A DNA stretch of 45,898 bases from an uncultured Oscillospiraceae bacterium (GTDB lineage Bacteria > Bacillota > Clostridia > Oscillospirales > Oscillospiraceae): the NCBI GenBank assembly GCA_934670025.1, contig CAKUOS010000010.1, forward strand, positions 1 through 45,898, written 5' to 3'. Position numbers and translations under genes: made by a program. Positions 39,417-45,898 of this stretch are shown piece after piece. A model generated the notes under the pieces. The model was not told where the DNA came from, did no database searches, and worked only from the letters and a program-made list of their open reading frames with translations. Position 1 is the first letter of the stretch. Each line of letters begins with the position of its first letter.

Positions 39417-41348
39417 ATGTACGAAATCACCTTCCAGTTTGAAAATGGCGCAAAACCCGTTCAGTTTTCCGCTGCGCCCGGCAGCACCATTCTTGAGGCC
39501 GCGAAGGCGGCCAACGTTGCCATCGACGCGCCCTGCAACGGCAACGGCTCGTGCGGCAAGTGCCGCGTGAAGCTCATCTCCGGCGAGGTGACCGGCGTGC
39601 AGACCGGCCATATCTCCGACGAGGATTACGCTGCCGGCTGGCGGCTGAGCTGCTCGACGAAGCCCGCGGGCGATATCACCGTCATGGTCCCCGATATTGC
39701 CTCGGCCTATCAGAGCCGTATGAAGACGGCCGACCTGTCCTCGGGCGAGGAAATTGCGATCTTTAACCAGCTCCAGGCCGACGTGCAGGCCGCGGGCGTG
39801 GAATTTACGAATGATTTTGTCCAGACCGTCCTTACGCTGGACGAGCCGACGCTCGACGATACCATGCCCGACACCGAGCGGCTGGCGCGCTTTGCGCAGG
39901 ACGCGTTCGACGGCTGCACGGAGGTCAGGCTCACGTATCACACCGTCAAAAAGCTCGCAAAGACGCTGCGCGAGGCCGATTTCAAGGTGCTCGTCAGCGG
40001 CACGCTGACGGACGGCGTGCTGACCGTCATGGACGTTTCCGGAACGCTCGACGCGCCGCTCTACGGCTGCGCGATCGACATCGGTACGACGACCGTCACG
40101 GGCGTTCTCATGGATATGGCCGCGGGCAAGCTCGCGGCGAAGGCGTCCGCCGGCAACGGCCAGATCCGCTACGGCGCGGACGTCATCAACCGCATCGTCG
40201 AGCAGTCGAAGCCCGGCGGCGTCAAGCGTTTACAGGACGCGATCCTGAAGGAAACGCTCCTGCCGCTGACGGCCGCGATGTGCAAATCGGCAGGCATCCC
40301 CGTCACGCGCATTTTCCGCGTGTGCATCGCGTCGAACACGACGATGAACCATCTGCTGCTCGGCGTCGACGCCAATCCCGTGCGCATGGAGCCGTATATC
40401 CCGACGTTCTTCCAGTGGCGCGGCATGACGGCCAAGGATCTCGGCTTCCCGGCCAACCCGGACGCGGAGATCCTCATCTCGCCGAACATCGGCTCGTATG
40501 TCGGCGGCGACATTACCGCGGGCGCGTTCACGAGCCTCATCTGGGACAAGGACGAGTTCTCGCTCTTTATCGACCTCGGCACCAACGGCGAGCTTGTCTT
40601 CGGCAACCGCGATTTCATGATGTCCTGCGCCTGCTCGGCAGGCCCGGCGTTTGAGGGCGGCGACATTTCCTGCGGAATGCGCGCGACCGACGGCGCGGTC
40701 GAATCCGTGAAGATCGACCGCGACACCATGGAGCCCACGCTCGGTATCGTCGGCGCGGACGGCCAGAAGCCCGTCGGCATCTGCGGCTCGGGCATCATCG
40801 ACGTCATTGCCGAGCTTTACCGCACGTCGATCATCTCCTCCAAGGGCCAGTTCGTGCGCGAGGGCGCGCGCGTGGCACATGACGAGCACGGCATGGGCCG
40901 CTATATCCTCGCGCGGGCCGACGAATCGGAGACGGGACGCGAAATTTCCATCACCGAGGTCGACATCGACTCGTTCATCCGCGCCAAGGCGGCCATTTTC
41001 TCGGCCATCAACATCATGCTCTCCAGCCTGGACATGGACGTGACGGTCCTGTCGCACGTCTACGTTGCGGGCGGCATCGGCTCGGGCATCAACATGGAAA
41101 ACGCGGTGCGCATCGGGATGCTGCCCGATATCGACCGCGGGCTGTTCGAATATCTCGGCAATACGTCGCTTTCGGGCGCGTATGCCATGGTGCGCAGCGA
41201 CTGCGCGGTGGAAAAGGTCGACGAGCTGGCCTCGAACATGACCTATATGGAGCTTTCCACCAACCCGCGGTATATGGATGAGTTCGTCGCGGCCTGCTTC
41301 CTGCCGCATACCAACCGGGAGCTGTTCCCGTCGAGCGTACAGGAGTGA
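39417..41348 (+). CDS. Corrinoid activation protein, RACo family (ferredoxin domain plus ASKHA ATPase)
   Basis: A 643-residue protein with an N-terminal [2Fe-2S] domain (C40, C46, C49 in PCNGNGSCGKC; C79 in LSCST), a linker and middle domain, and a C-terminal ASKHA-fold region beginning about residue 217 (CAIDIGTTTVTGVLMDM). RACo uses ATP to push an electron uphill into the inactive Co(II) corrinoid of the methyl-transferring iron-sulfur protein, restoring Co(I) (known for RACo). The ATG at 39417 has AAAGGA 10 nt upstream. Acetyl-CoA synthase and AcsE genes lie 2-5 kb away, making the corrinoid iron-sulfur protein AcsCD the likely target; O-demethylase corrinoid proteins are an alternative. 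Confidence 0.9.
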   Translation: MYEITFQFENGAKPVQFSAAPGSTILEAAKAANVAIDAPCNGNGSCGKCRVKLISGEVTGVQTGHISDEDYAAGWRLSCSTKPAGDITVMVPDIASAYQSRMKTADLSSGEEIAIFNQLQADVQAAGVEFTNDFVQTVLTLDEPTLDDTMPDTERLARFAQDAFDGCTEVRLTYHTVKKLAKTLREADFKVLVSGTLTDGVLTVMDVSGTLDAPLYGCAIDIGTTTVTGVLMDMAAGKLAAKASAGNGQIRYGADVINRIVEQSKPGGVKRLQDAILKETLLPLTAAMCKSAGIPVTRIFRVCIASNTTMNHLLLGVDANPVRMEPYIPTFFQWRGMTAKDLGFPANPDAEILISPNIGSYVGGDITAGAFTSLIWDKDEFSLFIDLGTNGELVFGNRDFMMSCACSAGPAFEGGDISCGMRATDGAVESVKIDRDTMEPTLGIVGADGQKPVGICGSGIIDVIAELYRTSIISSKGQFVREGARVAHDEHGMGRYILARADESETGREISITEVDIDSFIRAKAAIFSAINIMLSSLDMDVTVLSHVYVAGGIGSGINMENAVRIGMLPDIDRGLFEYLGNTSLSGAYAMVRSDCAVEKVDELASNMTYMELSTNPRYMDEFVAACFLPHTNRELFPSSVQE

Positions 41349-41353
41349 GTCGG

Positions 41354-41968
41354 ATGCAGGTACAGAACAACAAAGAAGAAGTCCCGTTTGCCCATTACGA
41401 AGAGAAATTCGCCGCGCTCGACCCGGTCGAGGCGTCGAAGCGCTGCGGCGTGCCGTTTGCGGACGGCGCGTTCACCGTGACGCTGCTCGGCACGACGTAT
41501 CGGATCGCGTGGCCGAAATACGCCATTTCCTCGGAGGAAGACGGCGCGTTCGCGCTGAAAAACCTTCCGTGCCAGACATTTTTGCTGCGCTTCCTGCTCG
41601 AAGGCCGCGCGGCGGAGCCGTCGAGCGCGTATAAGACGTTCCGCGAAATGCCGTGGGGCGAAATGTACATCGGCCCGTATACCGGCAGAGTCCTGACGCG
41701 CGCGGCGTTCACGTTCGGCACGCGCGTGGCGAAATTCGCCGCCGCGTGTGAAAAGATGCACGCCATCGCCGTACAGCACGGCGACGCGGGCTATCAGTTC
41801 GATTTTCTCGGCGGCTACCGGATGCAGATCATGGTCTATGCCGGGGACGAGGAATTCCCGCCCAGCAGCCAGGTGCTGTATTCGGACAACTTTGAATCCG
41901 GTTTCGCGGCCGAAGACCGCGTCGTTGCAGGCGATATCCTCATTTCGGCGATCAAGGCGCAGATGTAA
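41354..41968 (+). CDS. DUF3786-type protein
   Basis: A 204-residue cytoplasmic protein that I place in the DUF3786 family from its central blocks (PCQTFLLRFLLEGR, WGEMYIGPYTGRVL, GDAGYQFDFLGGYRMQIMVY, FPPSSQVLYSDNFESGF). Function unknown; such genes often sit beside corrinoid-activation and methyltransferase genes in anaerobes (from memory). AGGAG eight nt upstream supports the ATG at 41354, not the GTG at 41345 that overlaps the ribosome site. It begins 5 nt after the activator gene, so they are one operon. Confidence 0.75.
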   Translation: MQVQNNKEEVPFAHYEEKFAALDPVEASKRCGVPFADGAFTVTLLGTTYRIAWPKYAISSEEDGAFALKNLPCQTFLLRFLLEGRAAEPSSAYKTFREMPWGEMYIGPYTGRVLTRAAFTFGTRVAKFAAACEKMHAIAVQHGDAGYQFDFLGGYRMQIMVYAGDEEFPPSSQVLYSDNFESGFAAEDRVVAGDILISAIKAQM

Positions 41969-42007
41969 CGCGGCAATTTTAGAATTTTAAACAGGGGAGT
42001 CATCAAA

Positions 42008-42946
42008 ATGGAATTTCAGTATCGCGGCCTGCACGGCGTGCTCGGCCATGTAGACGTTACGGACGAAGAGGTCACGCGGCAGATCATGCGCTTGCAGCAG
42101 CAATCGCAGCGGCGCGCGCCGGTCTATGACCGGCCGTCGCAGAACGGCGACGAGCTGGTGCTCGATTACGCGGGCTTCTGCGATGGCAAACAGTTTGCCG
42201 GCGGCACGGCGCAGAAGCAGACGCTCGTGCTCGGCAGCGGCACGTTCATCCCGGGCTTTGAAGAGCAGCTCGTGGGCAAAAACATCGGCGACGACGTGAG
42301 CGTCCGCGTGACGTTCCCGGTGGCCTATCACGCCCCGGAGCTGGCCGGCAAGGACGCGGAGTTCCGCTGCCACATCCATGAGATCCGCACCGTCGCGCCG
42401 TATGAGATGGACGACACGTTCGCAAAAGAGGTCGGCGAGAGCGAAACGATGGACGAAATGCGTGAAAAAATGCGCATGAGCCTCGCACAGTATCACGCCG
42501 AGCGGGCCGAGCTCGAGCTGCGCGACGAGCTGCTGCGTCAGGCGGCTGCGACGATGGATTACACCCCGGAGCCCGAGGCCGTCGCCAAAGCCATCGAAGA
42601 GCAGCTGGATAATATGTCTGCGCAGCTGGCGCAGAGCAAGCTGACGCTTGACGATTACTGCAAGTTCACGAACTCCACCATCGAGCAGATGCGCGAGGAT
42701 GCGCGCCCCGGCGCGGAAGAAGCCGTGCGCATCAAGGCGCTCGTGCATAAGGTCGCGGCGCTCGAGGATCTGCACGCCACGGAAGAGGATACCGCTGAGG
42801 CGCTGACGCAGATCTGCAAGGCCAACCACATGACCATGCAGGAATTGCAGCCGTATTACGACGACGCCTTCGCCGCCGCCGTGGAATACAGCATTCTGCT
42901 GGCCAAGGTCACAAAGCTCATCCGCGAGAGCGCAATTCTGGACTGA
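42008..42946 (+). CDS. Short trigger-factor-like chaperone (PPIase plus C-terminal domain, no ribosome-binding domain)
   Basis: A 312-residue protein that begins where trigger factor's linker begins: RGLHGVLGHVDVTDEEV matches the strand after the ribosome-docking domain. An FKBP-like PPIase domain follows (about 45-128: GDELVLDYAGF, LVLGSGTFIPGFEEQLVG, VTFPVAYHAPELAGKDAEF), then the helical C-terminal chaperone arms (130-312). The N-terminal domain of about 110 residues with its ribosome-contact motif is missing, and full-length trigger factor is usually about 430 residues. CAGGGGAG precedes the ATG. It is third in the corrinoid-activator operon, so it may help fold enzymes of the Wood-Ljungdahl pathway (inference). 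Confidence 0.85.
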   Translation: MEFQYRGLHGVLGHVDVTDEEVTRQIMRLQQQSQRRAPVYDRPSQNGDELVLDYAGFCDGKQFAGGTAQKQTLVLGSGTFIPGFEEQLVGKNIGDDVSVRVTFPVAYHAPELAGKDAEFRCHIHEIRTVAPYEMDDTFAKEVGESETMDEMREKMRMSLAQYHAERAELELRDELLRQAAATMDYTPEPEAVAKAIEEQLDNMSAQLAQSKLTLDDYCKFTNSTIEQMREDARPGAEEAVRIKALVHKVAALEDLHATEEDTAEALTQICKANHMTMQELQPYYDDAFAAAVEYSILLAKVTKLIRESAILD

Positions 42947-42954
42947 AAACAAAC

Positions 42955-42987
42955 GCCCCGGCTGGTTTTTGACCATGCCGGGGCTTT
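42955..42987 (+). terminator. Terminator of the corrinoid-activator operon
   Basis: GCCCCGGC with TGGT pairs back to ACCA and GCCGGGGC (one bulged T), followed by TTT. Confidence 0.7.
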
Positions 42988-43067
42988 GACAACCCACATC
43001 GAGCTGCGCAGTATGCACGCCTGAAACGCGAAACCCTTCGGTGAATTCTGATGTTTTCCGAATTTGC

Positions 43068-43262
43068 GTAGGGGCCGATGCCCACATCGGCCCGGCAGAA
43101 TGCAGATCCGAAACGCGAAAGTCTTCGGCGAATTCGCAGCTTCCCGGCGGGCCGACAGAGTCGTCGGCCCCTACAGGCGCACCATTCATCGCCTCTCATT
43201 GTAGGGGCGGGCGACTCTGCCCGCCCGTTCCTGCGCCTGCGGGCGCAGGAATCGGCCCCTAC
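43068..43262 (+). repeat. Dispersed hairpin-ended repeat, copy 3 (compound)
   Basis: The left 26-nt unit (43068-43093) is the same as in copy 2. The core (CCGAAACGCGAAAG, CTTCGGCGAATTCGC) matches, but the right unit (43149-43174) is the CGACAGAGTCGTCG variant also seen at 2386-2411. A further related unit with GTAGGGGCGGGCGACTC starts at 43201, and the block ends with CGGCCCCTAC at 43262. An isolated core without end unit lies just upstream (about 43010-43060). Confidence 0.8.
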
Positions 43263-43287
43263 AGGAGGCGTTCCGTCAAAGCCGCAC

Positions 43288-43311
43288 AAAACGCAAACGC
43301 GGTTTGCGTTT
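43288..43311. repeat. Hairpin beside repeat copy 3
   Basis: AAAACGCAAAC and GTTTGCGTTT pair around GCG. Its stem core is shared with the terminators at 2198-2232 and 14417-14445, so the hairpin belongs to the same composite repeat neighbourhood. Confidence 0.55.
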
Positions 43312-43350
43312 CTGCCGCGCATTGCCCATCCTGTTCTATCGCTCAAACAT

Positions 43351-43387
43351 GAAAAAGCCCCCTCCGGATGGAGGGGGCTTCGTTTTT
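43351..43387. terminator. Bidirectional terminator after the acetyl-CoA synthase gene
   Basis: AAGCCCCCTCC and GGAGGGGGCTT (43355-43380) pair around GGAT. On the minus strand a T run follows (43356-43352); on the plus strand CGTTTTT follows. Confidence 0.88.
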
Positions 43388-43410
43388 CTGCCCTGCAAAG
43401 GGCGCTTTTC

Positions 43411-45546
43411 TTACATGAGCGGCTCGAGGTTCAGAACGGGATGGTTCTTCTCCTGGAGGAAGGTCATCAGCGCGTCGCAATCGGTGCAGATGGTCTCGTC
43501 GGCGATCATGTCGGTGAAGTTGTCGATGCCATAGAGCTCCTTGGCGGTCTTGTTCAGACGCTCGCCGACGTCGTCTTTCAGTTCCTTCGGCATCCAGACG
43601 ATGCGTTCAATGCCGCCCTCGGCGTGGATGAACTTCTTGGACGAGATGAAGTGGCGGCCGTGGCCCATATAGCCCGGCGTCTGCACGCCGCCGCCGGTGC
43701 AGGAGGCGAGCTCGCCGAACGTCATGCCGGCGGGGGTCATGCCCGCGTACTCACGGTTGACGACGATGAAGCCGTTGGACATCGGCTCGATGCCGGAGAT
43801 GCACTCGAAGCAGCCGCAGGAGGTCATCGGGTCCTCCATGATGGAGTACAGCGTGACTTCCTCGACAGCGCCGTGCGTCGCGTCCTTGATGGCTTCGTTG
43901 ACAGTGGAGTAGCGGCCGGTGCGCTCGTCGAGGCAGCCTTCCTTCATGATCGGCTGGGACGGGCCGTTCGGGTTCAGCTCATACGTCGCCTTGGCGTCGA
44001 GCCACGACACGGCGCCGCACAGGCCCAGACGTTCCGGCGTGACGACGCAGCAGTGCGCCGGCGCGAACGACTGGCAGAGGATGCAGGTGAAGAAGCGGTC
44101 GACGGATTCGTCGGTCATAGAGGCCAGACGGTCGTCGCGCATATTGTAGCGCGGCATGGCGACGTCGTTCAGGAACGCGGTGGCCTTGGCCGGATCGGTG
44201 ACGAGGTGGATCTCGCACTTGTCGACGACAGCGTCGAATTCGTCCATGATCATGTGGTACAGAACCTCGGCGAAGTGGCTCAGGCGCAGACCCTTGTCAA
44301 AAGCGTCCTTGGAGATACGGATGCGGAACTGGTTGCGCTGGCCGGTGTGCATGACGCCTTCCATATAGTTGAACCAGGCGTGGATCTTACGCTCGATGAC
44401 GGACTCGAAATCGGGCTGCATCTTCTTGCCCGCGACGTAGACGCAGGTCGCAAGCGCGTATTCCAGATCGCCGGAGTCGATATCCGGGCCGTCGATGACG
44501 ATCTTGTGATCCTCGACCTCGGCGGCGTCCTTCATCAGGACGAGTTCGCACGTGGTGTTCTTCGCGGACCAGAATTCGACCTTCATGTCGGCCTTGCGGA
44601 TGATCTCGCCTTCGAATGCGGCAGCAAACGCGACCGGGATCGGCAGTTCCTTGGACTTGATCTTGATGTTGCGCAGTTCGAGGGACTTCTTGACGGTTTC
44701 GTTATGATCGGTGCAGGATTCCAGAGCGCCCGGGACCTGATTTTCACCCAGATCGATGTCGACCACGACCGGGAAGCCCAGCGCGATGGCGCCCGCGCCC
44801 GCGGAGACGACGACATTGTCGATCGCGCCGAAGGTGTTGACGAATGCAGGCACGCGCTCCTTGGTGTAGGTCAGAAGACCGGCCAGATCGCCCGGCTGCA
44901 CATTGCCGAAGATCAGCGCCGCACGGATGGCGACGGTGACGACGTGGATGACGGCGGTCACGTCATGGCCCAGCGGGATGACGCGGAACTCGAGACCCAT
45001 CTTGACGCCGGCCTCGGCGCACTGCTCGATGACGCCGCCGACCATAAAGGTCATGATGCCCTTGGACTGATAGTCCTTGACGACCTTTGCAACATCCTCT
45101 GCCTTTTCGGCCTGACCCAGAACGACGGCCACGCCGGGGATATCGCCCGTGACCAGCGGCACGCCGAGCGAGCGGATGATGGGATCGGGCACGAAGCCGA
45201 TGCCGGGAACGGCCGCCTGCTCATAGGCGTCCTTCGGTTCGGCAAACTTCAGACCCTCGATGATCTCAGCGCCGACAGCGGTCGCCAGACCGGCGTTCAG
45301 CGCCTGGCCGAGATCCTCCTGATCGGTGATCAGGCTCTTGAGAACGCCCACGCAGGCGGGCAGATCGCCCAGCGTCTTCACCTTGACGCCGGTAGCCGCG
45401 TAGATGGTGGGGAAGAAGTACGCGGTGTCGGGGAAGGCGATGGGATGATCGGCGCCGTATTTTGCGATGGCGTCATTGACTGCGCCCTCGGTCAGGCCAG
45501 CCACGGCATGAGAGCCGCCATAGATCAGATCAGTTAATACGCTCAT
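43411..45546 (-). CDS. acsB: Acetyl-CoA synthase (CODH/ACS complex)
   Basis: A 711-residue acetyl-CoA synthase that joins CO, a corrinoid-borne methyl group and CoA to make acetyl-CoA in the Wood-Ljungdahl pathway. The A-cluster ligands are all present with exact spacing relative to the Moorella enzyme: C488-x2-C491-x8-C500-x9-C510 (FTCILCQSF onward) and C577-G-C579 (MTSCGCFEC), offset by 18 residues from C506, C509, C518, C528, C595 and C597. Length is close to the 729-residue Moorella protein and includes the N-terminal CODH-contact domain. GCAGGAGG precedes the ATG. It follows acsE by 100 nt that contain a hairpin; a bidirectional terminator ends it. Confidence 0.96.
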   Translation of the reverse strand: MSVLTDLIYGGSHAVAGLTEGAVNDAIAKYGADHPIAFPDTAYFFPTIYAATGVKVKTLGDLPACVGVLKSLITDQEDLGQALNAGLATAVGAEIIEGLKFAEPKDAYEQAAVPGIGFVPDPIIRSLGVPLVTGDIPGVAVVLGQAEKAEDVAKVVKDYQSKGIMTFMVGGVIEQCAEAGVKMGLEFRVIPLGHDVTAVIHVVTVAIRAALIFGNVQPGDLAGLLTYTKERVPAFVNTFGAIDNVVVSAGAGAIALGFPVVVDIDLGENQVPGALESCTDHNETVKKSLELRNIKIKSKELPIPVAFAAAFEGEIIRKADMKVEFWSAKNTTCELVLMKDAAEVEDHKIVIDGPDIDSGDLEYALATCVYVAGKKMQPDFESVIERKIHAWFNYMEGVMHTGQRNQFRIRISKDAFDKGLRLSHFAEVLYHMIMDEFDAVVDKCEIHLVTDPAKATAFLNDVAMPRYNMRDDRLASMTDESVDRFFTCILCQSFAPAHCCVVTPERLGLCGAVSWLDAKATYELNPNGPSQPIMKEGCLDERTGRYSTVNEAIKDATHGAVEEVTLYSIMEDPMTSCGCFECISGIEPMSNGFIVVNREYAGMTPAGMTFGELASCTGGGVQTPGYMGHGRHFISSKKFIHAEGGIERIVWMPKELKDDVGERLNKTAKELYGIDNFTDMIADETICTDCDALMTFLQEKNHPVLNLEPLM

Positions 45547-45596
45547 AGAAACCTCCTGCTAAGAATGAAAAAATAGAGTTCCGGGGGAAATGCATC

Positions 45597-45626
45597 GGTT
45601 CCCTGCCGATGCAACGGCAGGGAACC
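45597..45626 (-). promoter_or_regulatory. Intercistronic hairpin between acsE and acsB
   Basis: A perfect 12-bp stem (GGTTCCCTGCCG with CGGCAGGGAACC) has a 6-nt loop. No T run follows on the minus strand, so it more likely stabilises or divides the mRNA than terminates it fully. Confidence 0.55.
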
Positions 45627-45646
45627 GCGGAAAACCGGGAAATGAC

Positions 45647-45898
45647 TTACACGTCGAGGTAGGAATCGGAGTACAGCTCGTGGTTCTTGAAGATGTCGCA
45701 GGACTTGATGGTCTCCATCAGACGCAGGTCGTTCGGGTTGACGATCGCGGAGGTCAGACCCTGCATCATGCACATTGCGACGAGCGCGGAGTCCATGATC
45801 GGGCGGACATTCTTCGGCGCACCGTTGGAGTTGTTGGACAGACCGCCGGTGGACTTCAGGCCTTCGTCGGAGAACAGCTTGATGGCGTTCAGAACGTC
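45647..45898 (-). CDS. acsE: 5-methyltetrahydrofolate:corrinoid/iron-sulfur protein methyltransferase, C-terminal end (gene continues past the window)
   Basis: The last 83 codons, ending in TAA at 45649-45647, are visible. They read through STGGLSNNSNG, PIMDSALVAMCMMQGLTSAI and NPNDLRLMETI, the C-terminal blocks of AcsE/MeTr in the pterin-binding (dihydropteroate synthase-like) fold. AcsE moves the methyl group from methyltetrahydrofolate to the corrinoid iron-sulfur protein, which then feeds acetyl-CoA synthase encoded next in the operon. The N-terminal pterin site lies outside the window, so the exact methyl donor is inferred from context. Confidence 0.85.
   Translation of the reverse strand, partial: DVLNAIKLFSDEGLKSTGGLSNNSNGAPKNVRPIMDSALVAMCMMQGLTSAIVNPNDLRLMETIKSCDIFKNHELYSDSYLDV

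Larger units (their letters stand above)
42947..43410. other. Intergenic region of 464 nt between convergent operons
   Basis: It holds the terminator after the trigger-factor-like gene (42955-42987), a partial repeat core (about 43010-43060), dispersed repeat copy 3 (43068-43262), a GCAAAC/GTTTGC hairpin (43288-43311) and the bidirectional terminator at 43351-43387. No gene is supported. Confidence 0.8.

Noticed and set aside
43078..45537. 819-residue open frame opposite acsB
   Set aside because: Mirror of acsB, which has all metal ligands; the frame starts inside a repeat.
45543..45773. 76-residue minus-strand frame between acsB and acsE
   Set aside because: It runs through the intercistronic hairpin and out of frame into acsE, whose true frame ends at 45647.

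Overview
The window is about 46 kb of moderately GC-rich (roughly 58-60% by eye) bacterial DNA with AGGAGG-type ribosome binding sites, short gaps, ATGA/TGATG overlaps between genes and sigma-A promoters. Acetyl-CoA synthase with its corrinoid activator, a family II pyrophosphatase with regulatory domains, Firmicutes-style PRD regulators and clostridial intergenic repeats point to an anaerobic gut-type Clostridia, most like Oscillospiraceae. No tRNA, rRNA, CRISPR array, transposase or prophage was seen.

Layout. (A) 1-2124: end of an ABC importer permease and an ATPase with an unusual insertion. (B) 2446-5550, minus strand: unrecognised protein, Mn-dependent CBS/DRTGG pyrophosphatase, histidine phosphatase. 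(C) 5585-7778, minus: MATE exporter and MerR regulator behind a textbook MerR promoter with a 19-bp spacer. (D) 8011-13991, minus: a complete oligopeptide importer oppB-C-D-F-A. (E) 14519-18556, minus: MarR regulator and a heterodimeric ABC exporter. (F) 19179-20633: sodium:solute symporter. (G) 20739-34389: a large carbohydrate locus. Divergent operons encode a whole phosphotransferase chain (HPr, enzyme I, EIIA, EIIB, EIIC), two BtpA/SgcQ proteins, an RPE-like epimerase, a SIS isomerase, a class II aldolase, an aldehyde dehydrogenase, a zinc alcohol dehydrogenase, a HAD phosphatase and a PRD/EII regulator. (H) 34644-39185: three-subunit molybdenum hydroxylase (minus) and divergent MocA-like nucleotidyltransferase. 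(I) 39417-45898: RACo-type corrinoid activator, DUF3786 protein and a short trigger factor (plus), convergent with acetyl-CoA synthase and the end of the methyltransferase AcsE (minus).

How the parts work together. Region G looks like one self-contained pathway: enzyme I, HPr, EIIA and EIIB pass phosphate to a sugar imported by the GatC-type EIIC; the isomerase, epimerase and aldolase would rearrange and split the sugar phosphate; the dehydrogenases would handle the aldehyde or alcohol fragment. It resembles the orphan E. coli sgc locus but has its own HPr and enzyme I and two SgcQ paralogues. The substrate is unknown and this is the best candidate for an undescribed system. Region I belongs to the Wood-Ljungdahl pathway: AcsE moves methyl groups to the corrinoid iron-sulfur protein, RACo repairs that corrinoid when it oxidises, and AcsB makes acetyl-CoA.

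Intergenic DNA is rich in repeats. A roughly 110-bp element with hairpin-forming ends occurs three times (near 2.3, 14.2 and 43.1 kb), always beside tandem terminators, and a 137-bp MITE-like element lies at 18.7 kb.
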